Part shown: positions 46,495 through 55,847 of the stretch, piece by piece
How positions within the stretch are numbered: position 1 is the first letter of the stretch
Layout of the letters: every line of letters begins with the position of its first letter
Source: CAZTTH01 sp964615975
Lineage (GTDB): Bacteria; Verrucomicrobiota; Lentisphaeria; JABSQK01; JAJFLO01
Assembly (NCBI GenBank): GCA_964615975.1
Contig: CAZTTH010000009.1
Span: 36,530 to 100,529, forward strand
Reading direction: 5' to 3'
Length of the DNA stretch: 64,000 bases
Notes under the pieces: model-generated
Database searches by the model: none
What the model was told of the DNA's origin: nothing
The model's input: the letters and a program-made list of their open reading frames with translations, nothing else
Program-made: the position numbers and the translations under genes

Positions 46495-47823
46495 TCAAAG
46501 GATATTTGCCGCCAGCGCTGCCAGGGTACTCCGCTCACCTTTAACCAAGGTGATATGAGCGGAGATGACTTCCGGGTGAAATCGTTCCACAAGATAAGTA
46601 AATCCATTGGAATACGCATCCATATAGGGATTGTCAATTTGTTCAGGATCACCCGTGAGGACGACCTTGGAATCATACCCAATTCGGGTGATGATGGTTT
46701 TGACTTCATGAGGGGTTAAATTCTGGGCTTCGTCAATGATAAAATATTGGCGCGAGATACTGCGGCCGCGAATATAGGTCAATGGTTCGATCCCAATCTC
46801 ATCAGCGGTCAGGATATCGCGGGGAAGAAACCGGGTCTTATTCCTCCGATCTTGATCGCGAATCATATCCAGTGCATCGTATACCGGTTGCATCCAAGGG
46901 CGCATTTTTTCTTCAACATCACCAGGGATATAGCCGATGTCTCTGCCCATGGGCAAGGTTGGCCGGGCAATCAAAAGCTTGATGTATTTGTCTTCCACCA
47001 AAACCTTGAATAAACCGGCTGCCACTGCCAATAAGGTTTTACCCGTACCGGCTTTGCCCATCAGGGTTACCAGTTTGATGTCGTCATTTAGCAGGGCATC
47101 CATGGCGCAAATCTGGGCGGTATTTAATGGTCGAATTCCCAAGACTCCCTCGGTCTGGTTTTTTACTGGCGTCAGGGTACAGCCCGCTTCATCGGTTATC
47201 CTCCCCAACTGCTCGGGGCTTTGTCCGCTGTTATCCTTTAGTATGACATAACTGTTGGGATAAAAAGTATTTTCTGCAAAATGATAAATCCGTTCCTGGT
47301 GAAATTTTTCAAGGACTTCAGGTGCAACTTCCATTTCGTAATAACCGCTGTGAAATTGCAGAGTTTGAGGCTGGACATCTTCATAATCCTGAGCCGTGAT
47401 CCCCAGGGCTTCTGCTTTGATTCGCAAATTGATGTTTTTGCTGACAATGGTTGTGACTGCATCTGTTTCATTGGCAGCGAGGTAGAGCGCGACATTAAGC
47501 ATGCGATTATCCACAGTATTGCGTAAACATAATCCCCTTTTCCGGATGGTATCGGGTACTTCTTCCACATAGATCCGCAGGATTCCGCCATTTTCCAAGG
47601 AGACGCCGGGCCCAAGCTGTCCGCGCTTGGCCAGTTGATCTAACGCCGCGGTAACCGTGCGAGAATTATGTCCAAGCTCTGAAATTTCGCGCTTGAAGGA
47701 ATCCAGTTCTTCGAGCACTTCGATGGGAATAATAACGGTTTGATTGGGAAAGTGATACAGTGAATGGGGATCATGCAACAAGACATTGGTGTCAAGAAGA
47801 TAATTTTTTCTCATCATGATCAT
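46495..47823 (-). CDS. PhoH-like ATPase with N-terminal PIN domain
   Basis: The 442 residues start with a PIN RNase domain (NYLLDTNVLLHDP, then VLEELDSFK) and continue with a PhoH-type helicase/ATPase (VTLMGKAGTGKTLLAVAAGL, then YFIIDEAQNLTPHEVKTI and KVVLTGDPEQIDNPY). PIN-PhoH proteins are ATP-driven ribonucleases. The start overlaps the response regulator end by 32 bases (or 23 if ATG 47814 is used), so they are coupled. Confidence 0.92.
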   Translation of the reverse strand: MIMMRKNYLLDTNVLLHDPHSLYHFPNQTVIIPIEVLEELDSFKREISELGHNSRTVTAALDQLAKRGQLGPGVSLENGGILRIYVEEVPDTIRKRGLCLRNTVDNRMLNVALYLAANETDAVTTIVSKNINLRIKAEALGITAQDYEDVQPQTLQFHSGYYEMEVAPEVLEKFHQERIYHFAENTFYPNSYVILKDNSGQSPEQLGRITDEAGCTLTPVKNQTEGVLGIRPLNTAQICAMDALLNDDIKLVTLMGKAGTGKTLLAVAAGLFKVLVEDKYIKLLIARPTLPMGRDIGYIPGDVEEKMRPWMQPVYDALDMIRDQDRRNKTRFLPRDILTADEIGIEPLTYIRGRSISRQYFIIDEAQNLTPHEVKTIITRIGYDSKVVLTGDPEQIDNPYMDAYSNGFTYLVERFHPEVISAHITLVKGERSTLAALAANIL

Positions 47824-48526
47824 CGACCGACTGAATTTGAGGTTTTATATGTTTTTCATAACAATGGGGACAAATGCCATGACTGAATTTCAACGAACTA
47901 TGTTTGGAAATATAATTTTCGACCTGCTCCCAGTAATTTTGATCGGTGCGAATATTTTTGCAATAAGCGCATATGGGAAGGATGCCTCGCAACTGTTTAA
48001 CTTCGTTAAACGATTGCGTTAATTTCTCATTGAGGGCGTGCAAATCGCGATTGAGTTGTTGGATTTCACGCAATCGCTGATCCAAATTCCGATTGATACG
48101 GGTCAATTCCGCCGACTTCAATTTTATTTCATGGGATTTATTATATGATTCGACAAAGAATAATACCTTGGCGCGCAATATTTCCGGGATAATGGGTTTA
48201 AGCAAATAATCACAGGCACCCACCTCATACCCATGAAGTTGATCATGAGTGTCATAATGATGGGCGGTAAATATCAGAATTGGAGTTCGATCGGATTTTT
48301 CCCATTCACGAATGGCCGCGGCGGTTTCATATCCATTGATTCCCGGCAATTGAATATCAAGCAGGATAACGGCAAAATCATGGGACTGGCTTTGCTGCAA
48401 AGCATCTTCGCCTGTACTGGATTCCCAGATATCTATTTTCATCGACTCCAACATCGATTTGATCATATATCGGTTTTGGGTGATGTCATCGACAATCAAT
48501 ATTTTGGGGAGAATTCCGGTGGACAT
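47792..48526 (-). CDS. Response regulator with coiled coil and Cys-rich tail
   Basis: The 244 residues have a receiver domain (about 8-125; KILIVDDITQNRYM, LLDIQLPGINGYE with the phospho-Asp, and LKPI). A coiled coil follows (about 135-195), then a tail reading ILPICAYCKNIR...YWEQVENYISKHS and HGICPHC. This tail is common at the end of sensor and regulator proteins and probably binds metal. There is no DNA-binding domain. It overlaps the PhoH-type gene. Confidence 0.85.
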   Translation of the reverse strand: MSTGILPKILIVDDITQNRYMIKSMLESMKIDIWESSTGEDALQQSQSHDFAVILLDIQLPGINGYETAAAIREWEKSDRTPILIFTAHHYDTHDQLHGYEVGACDYLLKPIIPEILRAKVLFFVESYNKSHEIKLKSAELTRINRNLDQRLREIQQLNRDLHALNEKLTQSFNEVKQLRGILPICAYCKNIRTDQNYWEQVENYISKHSSLKFSHGICPHCYEKHIKPQIQSVDDHDEKKLSS

Positions 48527-48848
48527 GCTGAGGAGATTTAATACTCAGATAAATGTGAATATTTAGTTTGATGATGAATGATGAACTTTGTTACATTTCC
48601 CAGAAAATTTTTGGCCTTTTTAGTCAATGCTCTCCAGGTTGTTTCAGCGTGACAACCGGGATGAAGTCTCTTCCGTAATCGGTAATATTATGGTGATAAT
48701 CAGAAAGACAATCAGATCAGTGACATATCAATTCATTCTCAATCACTTATCGGGCTTTTATTGCGTTTATGGAATCTGCCAAGACCGGAATTTGATTGAA
48801 TCGCAATCGCCAGACTTGATAAGTTCTTCATGCGGGTTAATCGGTGCG
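48527..48848. other. Intergenic stretch; nothing recognised
   Basis: These 322 bases lie between the response regulator and the small membrane protein. A plus-strand frame (48627-48863) shows no family likeness. I see no clear hairpin or promoter. Confidence 0.3.
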
Positions 48849-49205
48849 TTAGGTCGGTTTTAGAACCCCCAGAATCGCAGCCAGTGCTCCCAGTAAAATG
48901 GCAATCAACCAGATCCAGATTCCGGACCCTGAGCGCCGCTTTGCAAAAATGGGCAACATTCCTAGTGAAACCCAAATAACTAATTTGATCATGATCCATC
49001 CGGGAAACCCCAGCTTGAGTTTGGCAATTAATCCAAAGCCCGCGATTAAAGTCAGCAACATCCCAATCCCATGTGAAATCCCATTGAGTTTGCGCAGTTG
49101 GGGATTGGCAGAATCGGTGATTTTATATATGATTGCTCCTCCGAGAGAGAGAAATACGATCATAATCCCAATAAGATGGATAATTTTATATGTCGAAGAA
49201 CTCAT
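48849..49205 (-). CDS. Small four-helix membrane protein
   Basis: The 118 residues form about four membrane helices with short loops (IIHLIGIMIVFLSLGGAII, GIGMLLTLIAGFGLIAKL, WIMIKLVIWVSLGMLPIF, IWLIAILLGALAAILGVL). The pattern resembles SirB2-like and related small membrane proteins. No catalytic motif is visible, and the function is unknown. Confidence 0.6.
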   Translation of the reverse strand: MSSSTYKIIHLIGIMIVFLSLGGAIIYKITDSANPQLRKLNGISHGIGMLLTLIAGFGLIAKLKLGFPGWIMIKLVIWVSLGMLPIFAKRRSGSGIWIWLIAILLGALAAILGVLKPT

Positions 49206-49311
49206 GAATGGCGCCTCATTTAGATAATGGTTATGGGGAAAATCCTGTTAATGACGAAAATGATCGCTCAGAATGCCTGCGTTGTGACATTTTCACCACC
49301 AAACAATCGGA

Positions 49312-50160
49312 TTATTTTTTAATAATGACAATATAGCAATGATGATAGGTTGCGAATATCTCTCCAGTTTGGGAATCGCTGTAGTGTTCATGGTATTGTT
49401 GTTCCCATTCGTGTAATAAACTTTTACCCAATATCACCGCTTTTCGCTGATAGGCGTTGGTGGCGCCGGTATGCCTTATGGTCTTTAAGAAATCCCTAAA
49501 ACTGGGATATCGCATCAATTGTAGTTCTTCGCGGAAGGTTGTTTCTCCCTTTTCTTGATCAGATTCACGTGCCAGCGCTACCCATTCGGAAGGAGCGGTA
49601 AATTGATGTACCCGGGATACTGGCGCAAGTTGTAATCGGGTTTCAGCGCATCGCAATGATTCCCGCAGTTCAATGAAAGTCTTAGGCCCAAAAGTCGACA
49701 GGGATAATATGCCACGCGGCGCCAAATATTTTTTTACCATATCCCTGATCGTTAATATCGGGGTATTAAACCATTGAACTGTGGCATTGGAAATAATCAA
49801 ATTATAGGGAACCGGTGCGGGGAGTTTTCCTGCCAAATCCTCCGCATCTGCAACGATATAGCGAAGGGATGAGTTTTCACCTTTTCGCTGGCGCGCATAA
49901 TCAATTGCTCGTGGTGCAATATCCACCGCGTCGATGTGTGCCCTGGGATAAATCTGTGCCAATAGGCGTGTCAACCTCCCCGTGCCACACCCAACTTCGA
50001 GGACCCTGTCTGGCGCTGAATCATGCGGTAATTTTTCACGGATAAGGTGTAACAAATTATTTGCCATTGTTGACTGTACCGGGGTGAATGCATCATACTT
50101 TTCCACGTGAAGATCAAAATGTAATTTAACCAATTTTTTGTCGATCAATTCCTGAGGCAT
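49312..50160 (-). CDS. bioC: Malonyl-ACP O-methyltransferase BioC
   Basis: The 282 residues match class I SAM methyltransferases of the BioC type: RVLEVGCGTGRLTRLLAQ (motif I), IDAVDIAP, then YNLIISNATVQWFNTP, as in BioC (SNLAVQW-like), and GILSLSTFGPKTFIELRE. BioC methylates malonyl-ACP to start pimeloyl synthesis for biotin. It lies 35 bases downstream of a BioH-like hydrolase, which supports the assignment. No bioF/A/D/B genes are present. Confidence 0.85.
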   Translation of the reverse strand: MPQELIDKKLVKLHFDLHVEKYDAFTPVQSTMANNLLHLIREKLPHDSAPDRVLEVGCGTGRLTRLLAQIYPRAHIDAVDIAPRAIDYARQRKGENSSLRYIVADAEDLAGKLPAPVPYNLIISNATVQWFNTPILTIRDMVKKYLAPRGILSLSTFGPKTFIELRESLRCAETRLQLAPVSRVHQFTAPSEWVALARESDQEKGETTFREELQLMRYPSFRDFLKTIRHTGATNAYQRKAVILGKSLLHEWEQQYHEHYSDSQTGEIFATYHHCYIVIIKK

Positions 50161-50195
50161 GGATAGTCACTTATCGGATTGGAAATGGGAGGAGG

Positions 50196-50939
50196 TTAGG
50201 TGGAAATCTTGTGCTGGATAAAATTTTTTATCAATTGACTCGCTTGTCCGGGATCACCATAACAGAATGCATGCCCTCCACAAGGATAAATCTGAAAATA
50301 CTGTCGGGTTGAAGGTGCGCCAAAGGTTCGATAATCCAGTAATCGCTGCACCGGACATACGATATCCTGTTGAGTGTGAACCCACAGGACTGGGCAGTTA
50401 ATCTGGCCCGCGATTTCGGTCAAATCTGAATCGCGGAGAAAATCCAAACCGGATTGCAATCCAGCGATGGTGAAATCCATATTTTCGATAACCTGTCCAG
50501 AAAAAATATCGGCGATAAATCGCTCTTCCAATCCCTGGTTTTTTTCCTCCGGGGAAAAAAGTTGTCCGATAAAACCTGACAATACACTTGCGGGTGCGGT
50601 CTGAAGGTTTCTCCGCATCCGGTTCAGAATTCGTGGCGACCACCCTAATGCGGGGTTGTCATCACAGAAACGGACGGTCGAATTAAACAAGATGATACCG
50701 GATATACATTGTGGAAATTGATGGGCTAATGTTAGCGCGATCATCCCCCCCAGTGACCAACCTATCAGCAACGCTTTGCCAGTCTGAATCAAAAGGTCTG
50801 CAGCGCAGCCGATAAAATCATCCGGTGAGCGCACCTCCGCAAAGGAAGGGTAATGATGTTCAGACTCAAGGAATTGTGAGCTGATCGGATGCCAGATTCG
50901 GGGGTTGCCTGCCCACCCGTGGAACCATATGATCGACAT
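50196..50939 (-). CDS. BioH-like alpha/beta hydrolase
   Basis: The 247 residues have an alpha/beta hydrolase fold with the oxyanion HG (WFHGWAGN) and the nucleophile in IGWSLGGMIAL. A catalytic Asp (HTQQDIVCPVQ) and His (CGGHAFC) follow. Together with the BioC neighbour it is probably the pimeloyl-ACP methyl ester carboxylesterase (BioH-type). Its start is 3 bases from the hybrid kinase stop, so the kinase, hydrolase and bioC may form one transcript. Confidence 0.75.
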   Translation of the reverse strand: MSIIWFHGWAGNPRIWHPISSQFLESEHHYPSFAEVRSPDDFIGCAADLLIQTGKALLIGWSLGGMIALTLAHQFPQCISGIILFNSTVRFCDDNPALGWSPRILNRMRRNLQTAPASVLSGFIGQLFSPEEKNQGLEERFIADIFSGQVIENMDFTIAGLQSGLDFLRDSDLTEIAGQINCPVLWVHTQQDIVCPVQRLLDYRTFGAPSTRQYFQIYPCGGHAFCYGDPGQASQLIKNFIQHKIST

Positions 50940-50942
50940 GAA

Positions 50943-53870
50943 TTACTTCCCCGATCCATTCGCATTCAGTGATTGTCGGATCGCCAATTCCAATACATCC
51001 GGGGTAAATGGTTTGTATACTATTTGTGCTGCTTCCAATTGCGGATTATCGACCGGCAGCATATCATCCGTATACCCCGACATGAAGAGGATATTAATAT
51101 GAGGGTATAAAAATTTCATCTGCTCTGCCAATTCCACGCCATTCATACCCGGCATAATGATATCCGATAATAACAAGTGAATCGGAGCAGGCGAATTTTT
51201 CGCCAACCTTAATGCTTCATCCGCGTTTGATGCCGCGATTATTTTATAGCCAAATTCATGGAGTGTATCACAGACATAGTGGAGGACAACGTCCTCGTCT
51301 TCAACGACCAGAATGGTATTGGTGTCAGTATTGACATCGGTTGCCGTGATATTTACCGGCAATTCAGAAATCTGATTCTCGTCTGCTAATGGAAAATGGA
51401 TAACCGCGACAGTGCCTGTGCCTAGCTCGCTTTGGATCTCGATTTTGCCGTTGGATTGCATGATGATCCCATAAACCACCGACATCCCCAAACCCGTTCC
51501 CTTCCCCGGTACCTTGGTGGTAAAGAATGGTTCAAAGATTCGCCGGCGGGTTGCCTCATTCATCCCTTGTCCATTATCGTGAACGCTAAGACGAATGGCA
51601 GGAATCATTCGCCCTGAGACACCAAGCTCATGATCTAGCCAGGACGGGGTTTGAATGGAATCAGTCTTGATGGTCAGAACTCCGCCATTGGGCATGGCAT
51701 CGCGGGCATTCACGACTAGATTCATGATGATCTGTTCAATTTGCGATACATCAGCCATGATGCGATCCGGAGACGCAGTCAGCGCTGCCTGAAGTTGAAT
51801 ATGTTCGCCAATCAGTCGTTTAAGCATATTCACGAGATTAGAGATTATTTGGTTAAGATTGACAACAGTTGTTTTAATAACTTGTCGGCGGCTGAAAAAT
51901 AACAGTTGTTTAGTGAGCGCGGCAGCGCGTTGACCGGCACGGAAAATTTCTTTTATCTTATTGCCACGGGAATCTGAAGCATCAAACTTATCCTGCAACA
52001 TGCTCGAGTACCCATTGATGACAACCAGGAGATTGTTGAAATCATGGGCAATGCCACCTGCCAGTCGCCCGATTGCTTCCATTTTTTGCGCCTGCCGGAG
52101 TTTTTCTTCCAATTCCATGCGATCGGTGATATCCCGCATAAAACAATAATAGCCGATGGCAATGCCCTGATCGTCGCAGCGCTTGACCATGATGACATGT
52201 TTATGAAATTCCCGGCTATCCCGATGAATTCCCTTGGCCTCGAATTCCGCTTGTCCATGGGACATCATTTGGCGATAGGCATTTTGCGCGACCGGGATAT
52301 CTTCAGGATTCAGATAGGCGTGCCAATGCCTGCCGATCATATCCTCAGGATTATTCCCCAGAAAATGAGCATACGCTGGATTGACAGATTCATACACTCC
52401 ATCTAAATCCAGAGTTGCGATTCCGGGCATGGCATTTGCCAATGCCAGGTTAATTTCACGGTGGTAGGTTTCTGCATGGAGGCGCTCGATTTCAGTGCCG
52501 ATCCAACGAGACATTAATTGGATAAAATCTTCTTCCGCGTTGCTGAAACAATCCTGGCGCGGTTGATCACCCATAAAACATATCGTTCCATAAGTTTTAT
52601 TATTAACTAAAATCGGTGCGCCAATGTAGCAGGCAAGATTCAGGGTAACAAAACCAGGATGATCTTTCCAGTCCGAAGTCTGTGCATTATGAATACAGAA
52701 CGGTTTTATCGTCTTAAAGGGAATCTGACACACGGAATTACAAAAAGGCACCAACTGACCCCGGCGAATAAAGGCATTTTCCGGATAGACCTGGACAATC
52801 TTCAGGTTTTCACCAGTGAATTGGGTGACAACCCCCAACGGGATTTGAAAACGCTCACATCCAAGTTTTAAAAATTTCAATAATTGCCCGGATAAATTCA
52901 ATCCCGGAGTCGAGATAATCTCATATAAAGTTCGAATACTGCGTTCACTGAGTTGTTGCAATGATTCCGTTTGCTTGCGTGCGGTTACATCGCGAAAAAT
53001 GAAAATATGGCCATTGCATTGGTTTTGGCTGATAACCGGGAGGTAATCGACTTCAATGGTGCGGTTGTCGATCAGCGCGAATTCCGCACATTTAACCGGA
53101 ATATTCGCGACAATGAACTTTTCCAATTCCTCAGCGATTTTTTTATCGGATGCAACCTGCGTGTTGCAGCGCGAAAAGACCGCGCTGCTATTCATCCCGG
53201 GCGCAATATCGTCGGTTGTGAAATTGAATAACGCGGTAAACAATTCATTACAAAAAACGATCTGGCGATTATCATTCTCATAGACGACGCCAAAAGGCAG
53301 TCGGCGGACCAGCGAATTCAGCATGTCAAGGGATGATTGTAATTCATTCCGGGCTTGCCGCCGCTCCTCCTCTCTTCCGATGGCAGTAGCAATGATTCCC
53401 ATAATATGTTCATCGGCGCTGGAGGGTTGATTGTCGCTTTGGTATACGGCGCATAATGAACCCACATTCCGGCCATGTGATTTTACAACCCGGCCAATAT
53501 ACGTTTGCAATGCGTAGGCTTTGACATTGGGATCGGAGTGAGCGTAAACGGATTTCTGTAAATCACGAGCAATAAAAAGCTCATCAAGATTGGTTTTAAT
53601 CACATCAAAACAGATGTGGCCTTCAGGATAATCGATGGGATTAAAGCCGGCTGGAGTCCGCCATTGACCGATGGAGCAAAGCAAGCCACCATTAATATGA
53701 CTGTAGAGCGCACAGGTGGCATGCATCAATTCACCGCATAGCATGGTCAGGAGATTGATGTTGCGATCGGGGTCGGCATCCAGAGTGAGCAGACAGTCAT
53801 ATAACTTCTCGAGCCGTGTATCGTTGGTCATTAAATCTGAGTTTTTCTGGATATTTTCCATAGTCATCAA
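50943..53870 (-). CDS. Hybrid histidine kinase: GAF-PAS-GAF-PAS-HisKA-HATPase-REC
   Basis: The 975 residues carry no membrane helix. Two GAF-like (about 15-165, 310-460) and two PAS (about 185-300, 470-595) domains precede the HisKA core with H609 in GRLAGGIAHDFNN. HATPase motifs follow (NLVVNARDAM, DNGQGM, GTGLGMSVV), and a receiver (about 850-970; ILVVEDEDVV, LLLSDIIMPGMNG, YKPF). The cytosolic signals are unknown. Its place just before the BioH-like gene is curious but may be chance. Confidence 0.92.
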   Translation of the reverse strand: MMTMENIQKNSDLMTNDTRLEKLYDCLLTLDADPDRNINLLTMLCGELMHATCALYSHINGGLLCSIGQWRTPAGFNPIDYPEGHICFDVIKTNLDELFIARDLQKSVYAHSDPNVKAYALQTYIGRVVKSHGRNVGSLCAVYQSDNQPSSADEHIMGIIATAIGREEERRQARNELQSSLDMLNSLVRRLPFGVVYENDNRQIVFCNELFTALFNFTTDDIAPGMNSSAVFSRCNTQVASDKKIAEELEKFIVANIPVKCAEFALIDNRTIEVDYLPVISQNQCNGHIFIFRDVTARKQTESLQQLSERSIRTLYEIISTPGLNLSGQLLKFLKLGCERFQIPLGVVTQFTGENLKIVQVYPENAFIRRGQLVPFCNSVCQIPFKTIKPFCIHNAQTSDWKDHPGFVTLNLACYIGAPILVNNKTYGTICFMGDQPRQDCFSNAEEDFIQLMSRWIGTEIERLHAETYHREINLALANAMPGIATLDLDGVYESVNPAYAHFLGNNPEDMIGRHWHAYLNPEDIPVAQNAYRQMMSHGQAEFEAKGIHRDSREFHKHVIMVKRCDDQGIAIGYYCFMRDITDRMELEEKLRQAQKMEAIGRLAGGIAHDFNNLLVVINGYSSMLQDKFDASDSRGNKIKEIFRAGQRAAALTKQLLFFSRRQVIKTTVVNLNQIISNLVNMLKRLIGEHIQLQAALTASPDRIMADVSQIEQIIMNLVVNARDAMPNGGVLTIKTDSIQTPSWLDHELGVSGRMIPAIRLSVHDNGQGMNEATRRRIFEPFFTTKVPGKGTGLGMSVVYGIIMQSNGKIEIQSELGTGTVAVIHFPLADENQISELPVNITATDVNTDTNTILVVEDEDVVLHYVCDTLHEFGYKIIAASNADEALRLAKNSPAPIHLLLSDIIMPGMNGVELAEQMKFLYPHINILFMSGYTDDMLPVDNPQLEAAQIVYKPFTPDVLELAIRQSLNANGSGK

Positions 53871-54093
53871 TCCCGGTGATGGCAGACTTATAATCGGTTA
53901 TATGATTTTTCTTGCAATTGCAATAAAAATACTCTGATCAACGGTTTAGTATTCACCTAAGTTAATCAATGTCGGTTGATTTTCAATTGTTTTGTAAAGA
54001 ATTGATCAATCGAACACCGAATCGATTTTACCATATTTAAGTTGCACGCATTCTTCAGTTTACCATGAATAATCATCGCCGACCTGAATCATT

Positions 54094-55455
54094 ATGAAAG
54101 AAGAACAAATATCTGAGCCTTGGATCGATTTAGCCGAATTATTGGAGCACGGCACCAATCTTGACGTTGAAAAATTTCTCGATGAATTGGGAAAGTCAGA
54201 GAGAATTCTGGTCATGTCGCGATTGGACGATGAACATCGCACTCAAATCTTGACCCGGATCAATCCGGAACTGGCAGCCGAGTTAATGGAAGACTTGGAC
54301 GATGGACAAGCTGCCGATATCATCGAAGAACTTACCGCGCCGCAGGCTGCCGCGATCATTGATGAAATGTCCAGCGATGGACAGGCCGACGTGCTCGGTC
54401 AGATGGAAGATGAAAAAGCTGAGGCCATACTCCAGGAAATGGATCCGGAAGAAGCTGAAGACGCGCGTCTGATCCTGGAATTTCCCGCTGATTCAGCCGG
54501 TGGCATGATGATCACCGAATACCTGGCTTATCCGGAATATTTCAAAACCATCGATGTAATCAATGATCTAAAACAGTTTGGAGACAAGTATAATGATTAT
54601 GAAGTGCAGTATACCTATATCATCGATGAACATGGGAAATTGACCGGGGTGTTGCCGATCCGCAATCTCTTGTTATCCGGATATGAAGAATCAATATGCG
54701 CGCTGATGATACCCACCCCCATCAGTGTCACCGCCGACACTCATCTCGATGAGATCAAGGAAATTTTTGAAGAAAACAATTTTATCGCCGTTCCGGTTAC
54801 CGACAATTCGCGGGAATTAATCGGCATAGTGATGAGAAGAGATGTCCTTGAAGCGCTCGATGCGCGTGACAACCGAGTATTCCTGAATTTTACCGGTATT
54901 GTTGGAGGGGAAGAATCGCGTAGTATGCCATTGTTGCAGCGCTCCTTTCGCCGTCTTTCATGGTTGTCGGTCAATATTTGTTTGAATTTTGTCTCAGCAA
55001 GCGTGATCGCGTTCAATCAGGACACCCTCGCCGCTGCCATCACCCTGGCGGTATTTCTCCCCATTATTTCCGATCTCAGCGGCAGTACCGGAAATCAGGC
55101 GGTTGCCGTCAGCATCAGAGAGCTGAGCCTGGGAATGCTCAAACCACACGAAATCATGCGGGTTTTGGCTAAAGAGGCTGGGGTCGGCTTGATCAATGGC
55201 ATCATATTGGGCACCATTATCGGCATTGTTGCGCTGATTTGGAAAGGAAATATCTTTTTGGGATTGGTGGTGGGTGGATCACTGGCAATCAACTCGATAT
55301 TGGCAGTATGCCTGGGAGGATCGATTCCTTTGATTTTACGTTCAATGAAAATCGATCCCGCTCTGGCGTCATCTCCACTTTTGACCACTTTTACCGACAC
55401 CTGTGGATTCTTTTTGGTACTCCAGCTGGCCGCGACCGTATTATCCAAGCTTTAA
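54094..55455 (+). CDS. mgtE: Magnesium transporter MgtE
   Basis: The 453 residues match MgtE. The N-terminal superhelical domain (ELAAELMEDLDDGQAADIIEELTAPQAAAIIDEM) is followed by two CBS domains (about 140-260) and five membrane helices, including IISDLSGSTGNQAVAVSIREL, the Mg2+-path motif. It is a Mg2+-gated channel in the inner membrane. The upstream region has no M-box riboswitch, only a short hairpin AATCAA/TTGATT at 53964-53981. Confidence 0.96.
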   Translation: MKEEQISEPWIDLAELLEHGTNLDVEKFLDELGKSERILVMSRLDDEHRTQILTRINPELAAELMEDLDDGQAADIIEELTAPQAAAIIDEMSSDGQADVLGQMEDEKAEAILQEMDPEEAEDARLILEFPADSAGGMMITEYLAYPEYFKTIDVINDLKQFGDKYNDYEVQYTYIIDEHGKLTGVLPIRNLLLSGYEESICALMIPTPISVTADTHLDEIKEIFEENNFIAVPVTDNSRELIGIVMRRDVLEALDARDNRVFLNFTGIVGGEESRSMPLLQRSFRRLSWLSVNICLNFVSASVIAFNQDTLAAAITLAVFLPIISDLSGSTGNQAVAVSIRELSLGMLKPHEIMRVLAKEAGVGLINGIILGTIIGIVALIWKGNIFLGLVVGGSLAINSILAVCLGGSIPLILRSMKIDPALASSPLLTTFTDTCGFFLVLQLAATVLSKL

Positions 55456-55607
55456 TCATTTGGGAAAACCAGCGAGGAAGCAAAATTCTGACAACCATGA
55501 TCCGCTGTCAATGATTGTCATTTAAGGGTTTTGACTTTAGTTAATAGTTATGTATTGTTTAGCGCTAATTCTCCTTTCCTGTTTGCTTCGCAGCCCATAA
55601 GTGAAAT

Positions 55608-55692
55608 ACCAGAGTGGCGGAATTGGCAGACGCGCTACGTTCAGGTCGTAGTGCCGCAAGGCGTGAGGGTTCGAGTCCCTCCTCTGGTACCA
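55608..55692 (+). tRNA. tRNA-Leu (anticodon CAG)
   Basis: The 85 bases fold as a class II tRNA. The acceptor stem is ACCAGAG/CTCTGGT, followed by discriminator A and an encoded CCA (55690-55692). The D arm has TGGC...GGCAGA. The anticodon arm is CTACG-TTCAGGT-CGTAG with CAG at 55642-55644. A long variable arm precedes the T arm with GGGTTCGAGTCCC. It reads CUG codons. Confidence 0.97.
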
Positions 55693-55847
55693 TAACAACT
55701 TTAAGCAGAAAAGCTGATTCTCTCTCTTGCTAGAGAATATAGATCAATGCAGGCAGCAAAATAATCTGGCAAGTTACTGATTGATCTGACCCCCATCAGT
55801 TATCCCTGCCCCAATTTCCGGACACTTCTGAATTGCGGTTACACCCA

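Noticed and set aside
48627..48863. 78-codon plus-strand frame between two minus-strand genes
   Set aside because: No family likeness, and it overlaps the end of the small membrane protein gene.
53871..54093. M-box (Mg2+) riboswitch upstream of mgtE
   Set aside because: None of the M-box conserved stretches are present. There is only a 6-bp hairpin.
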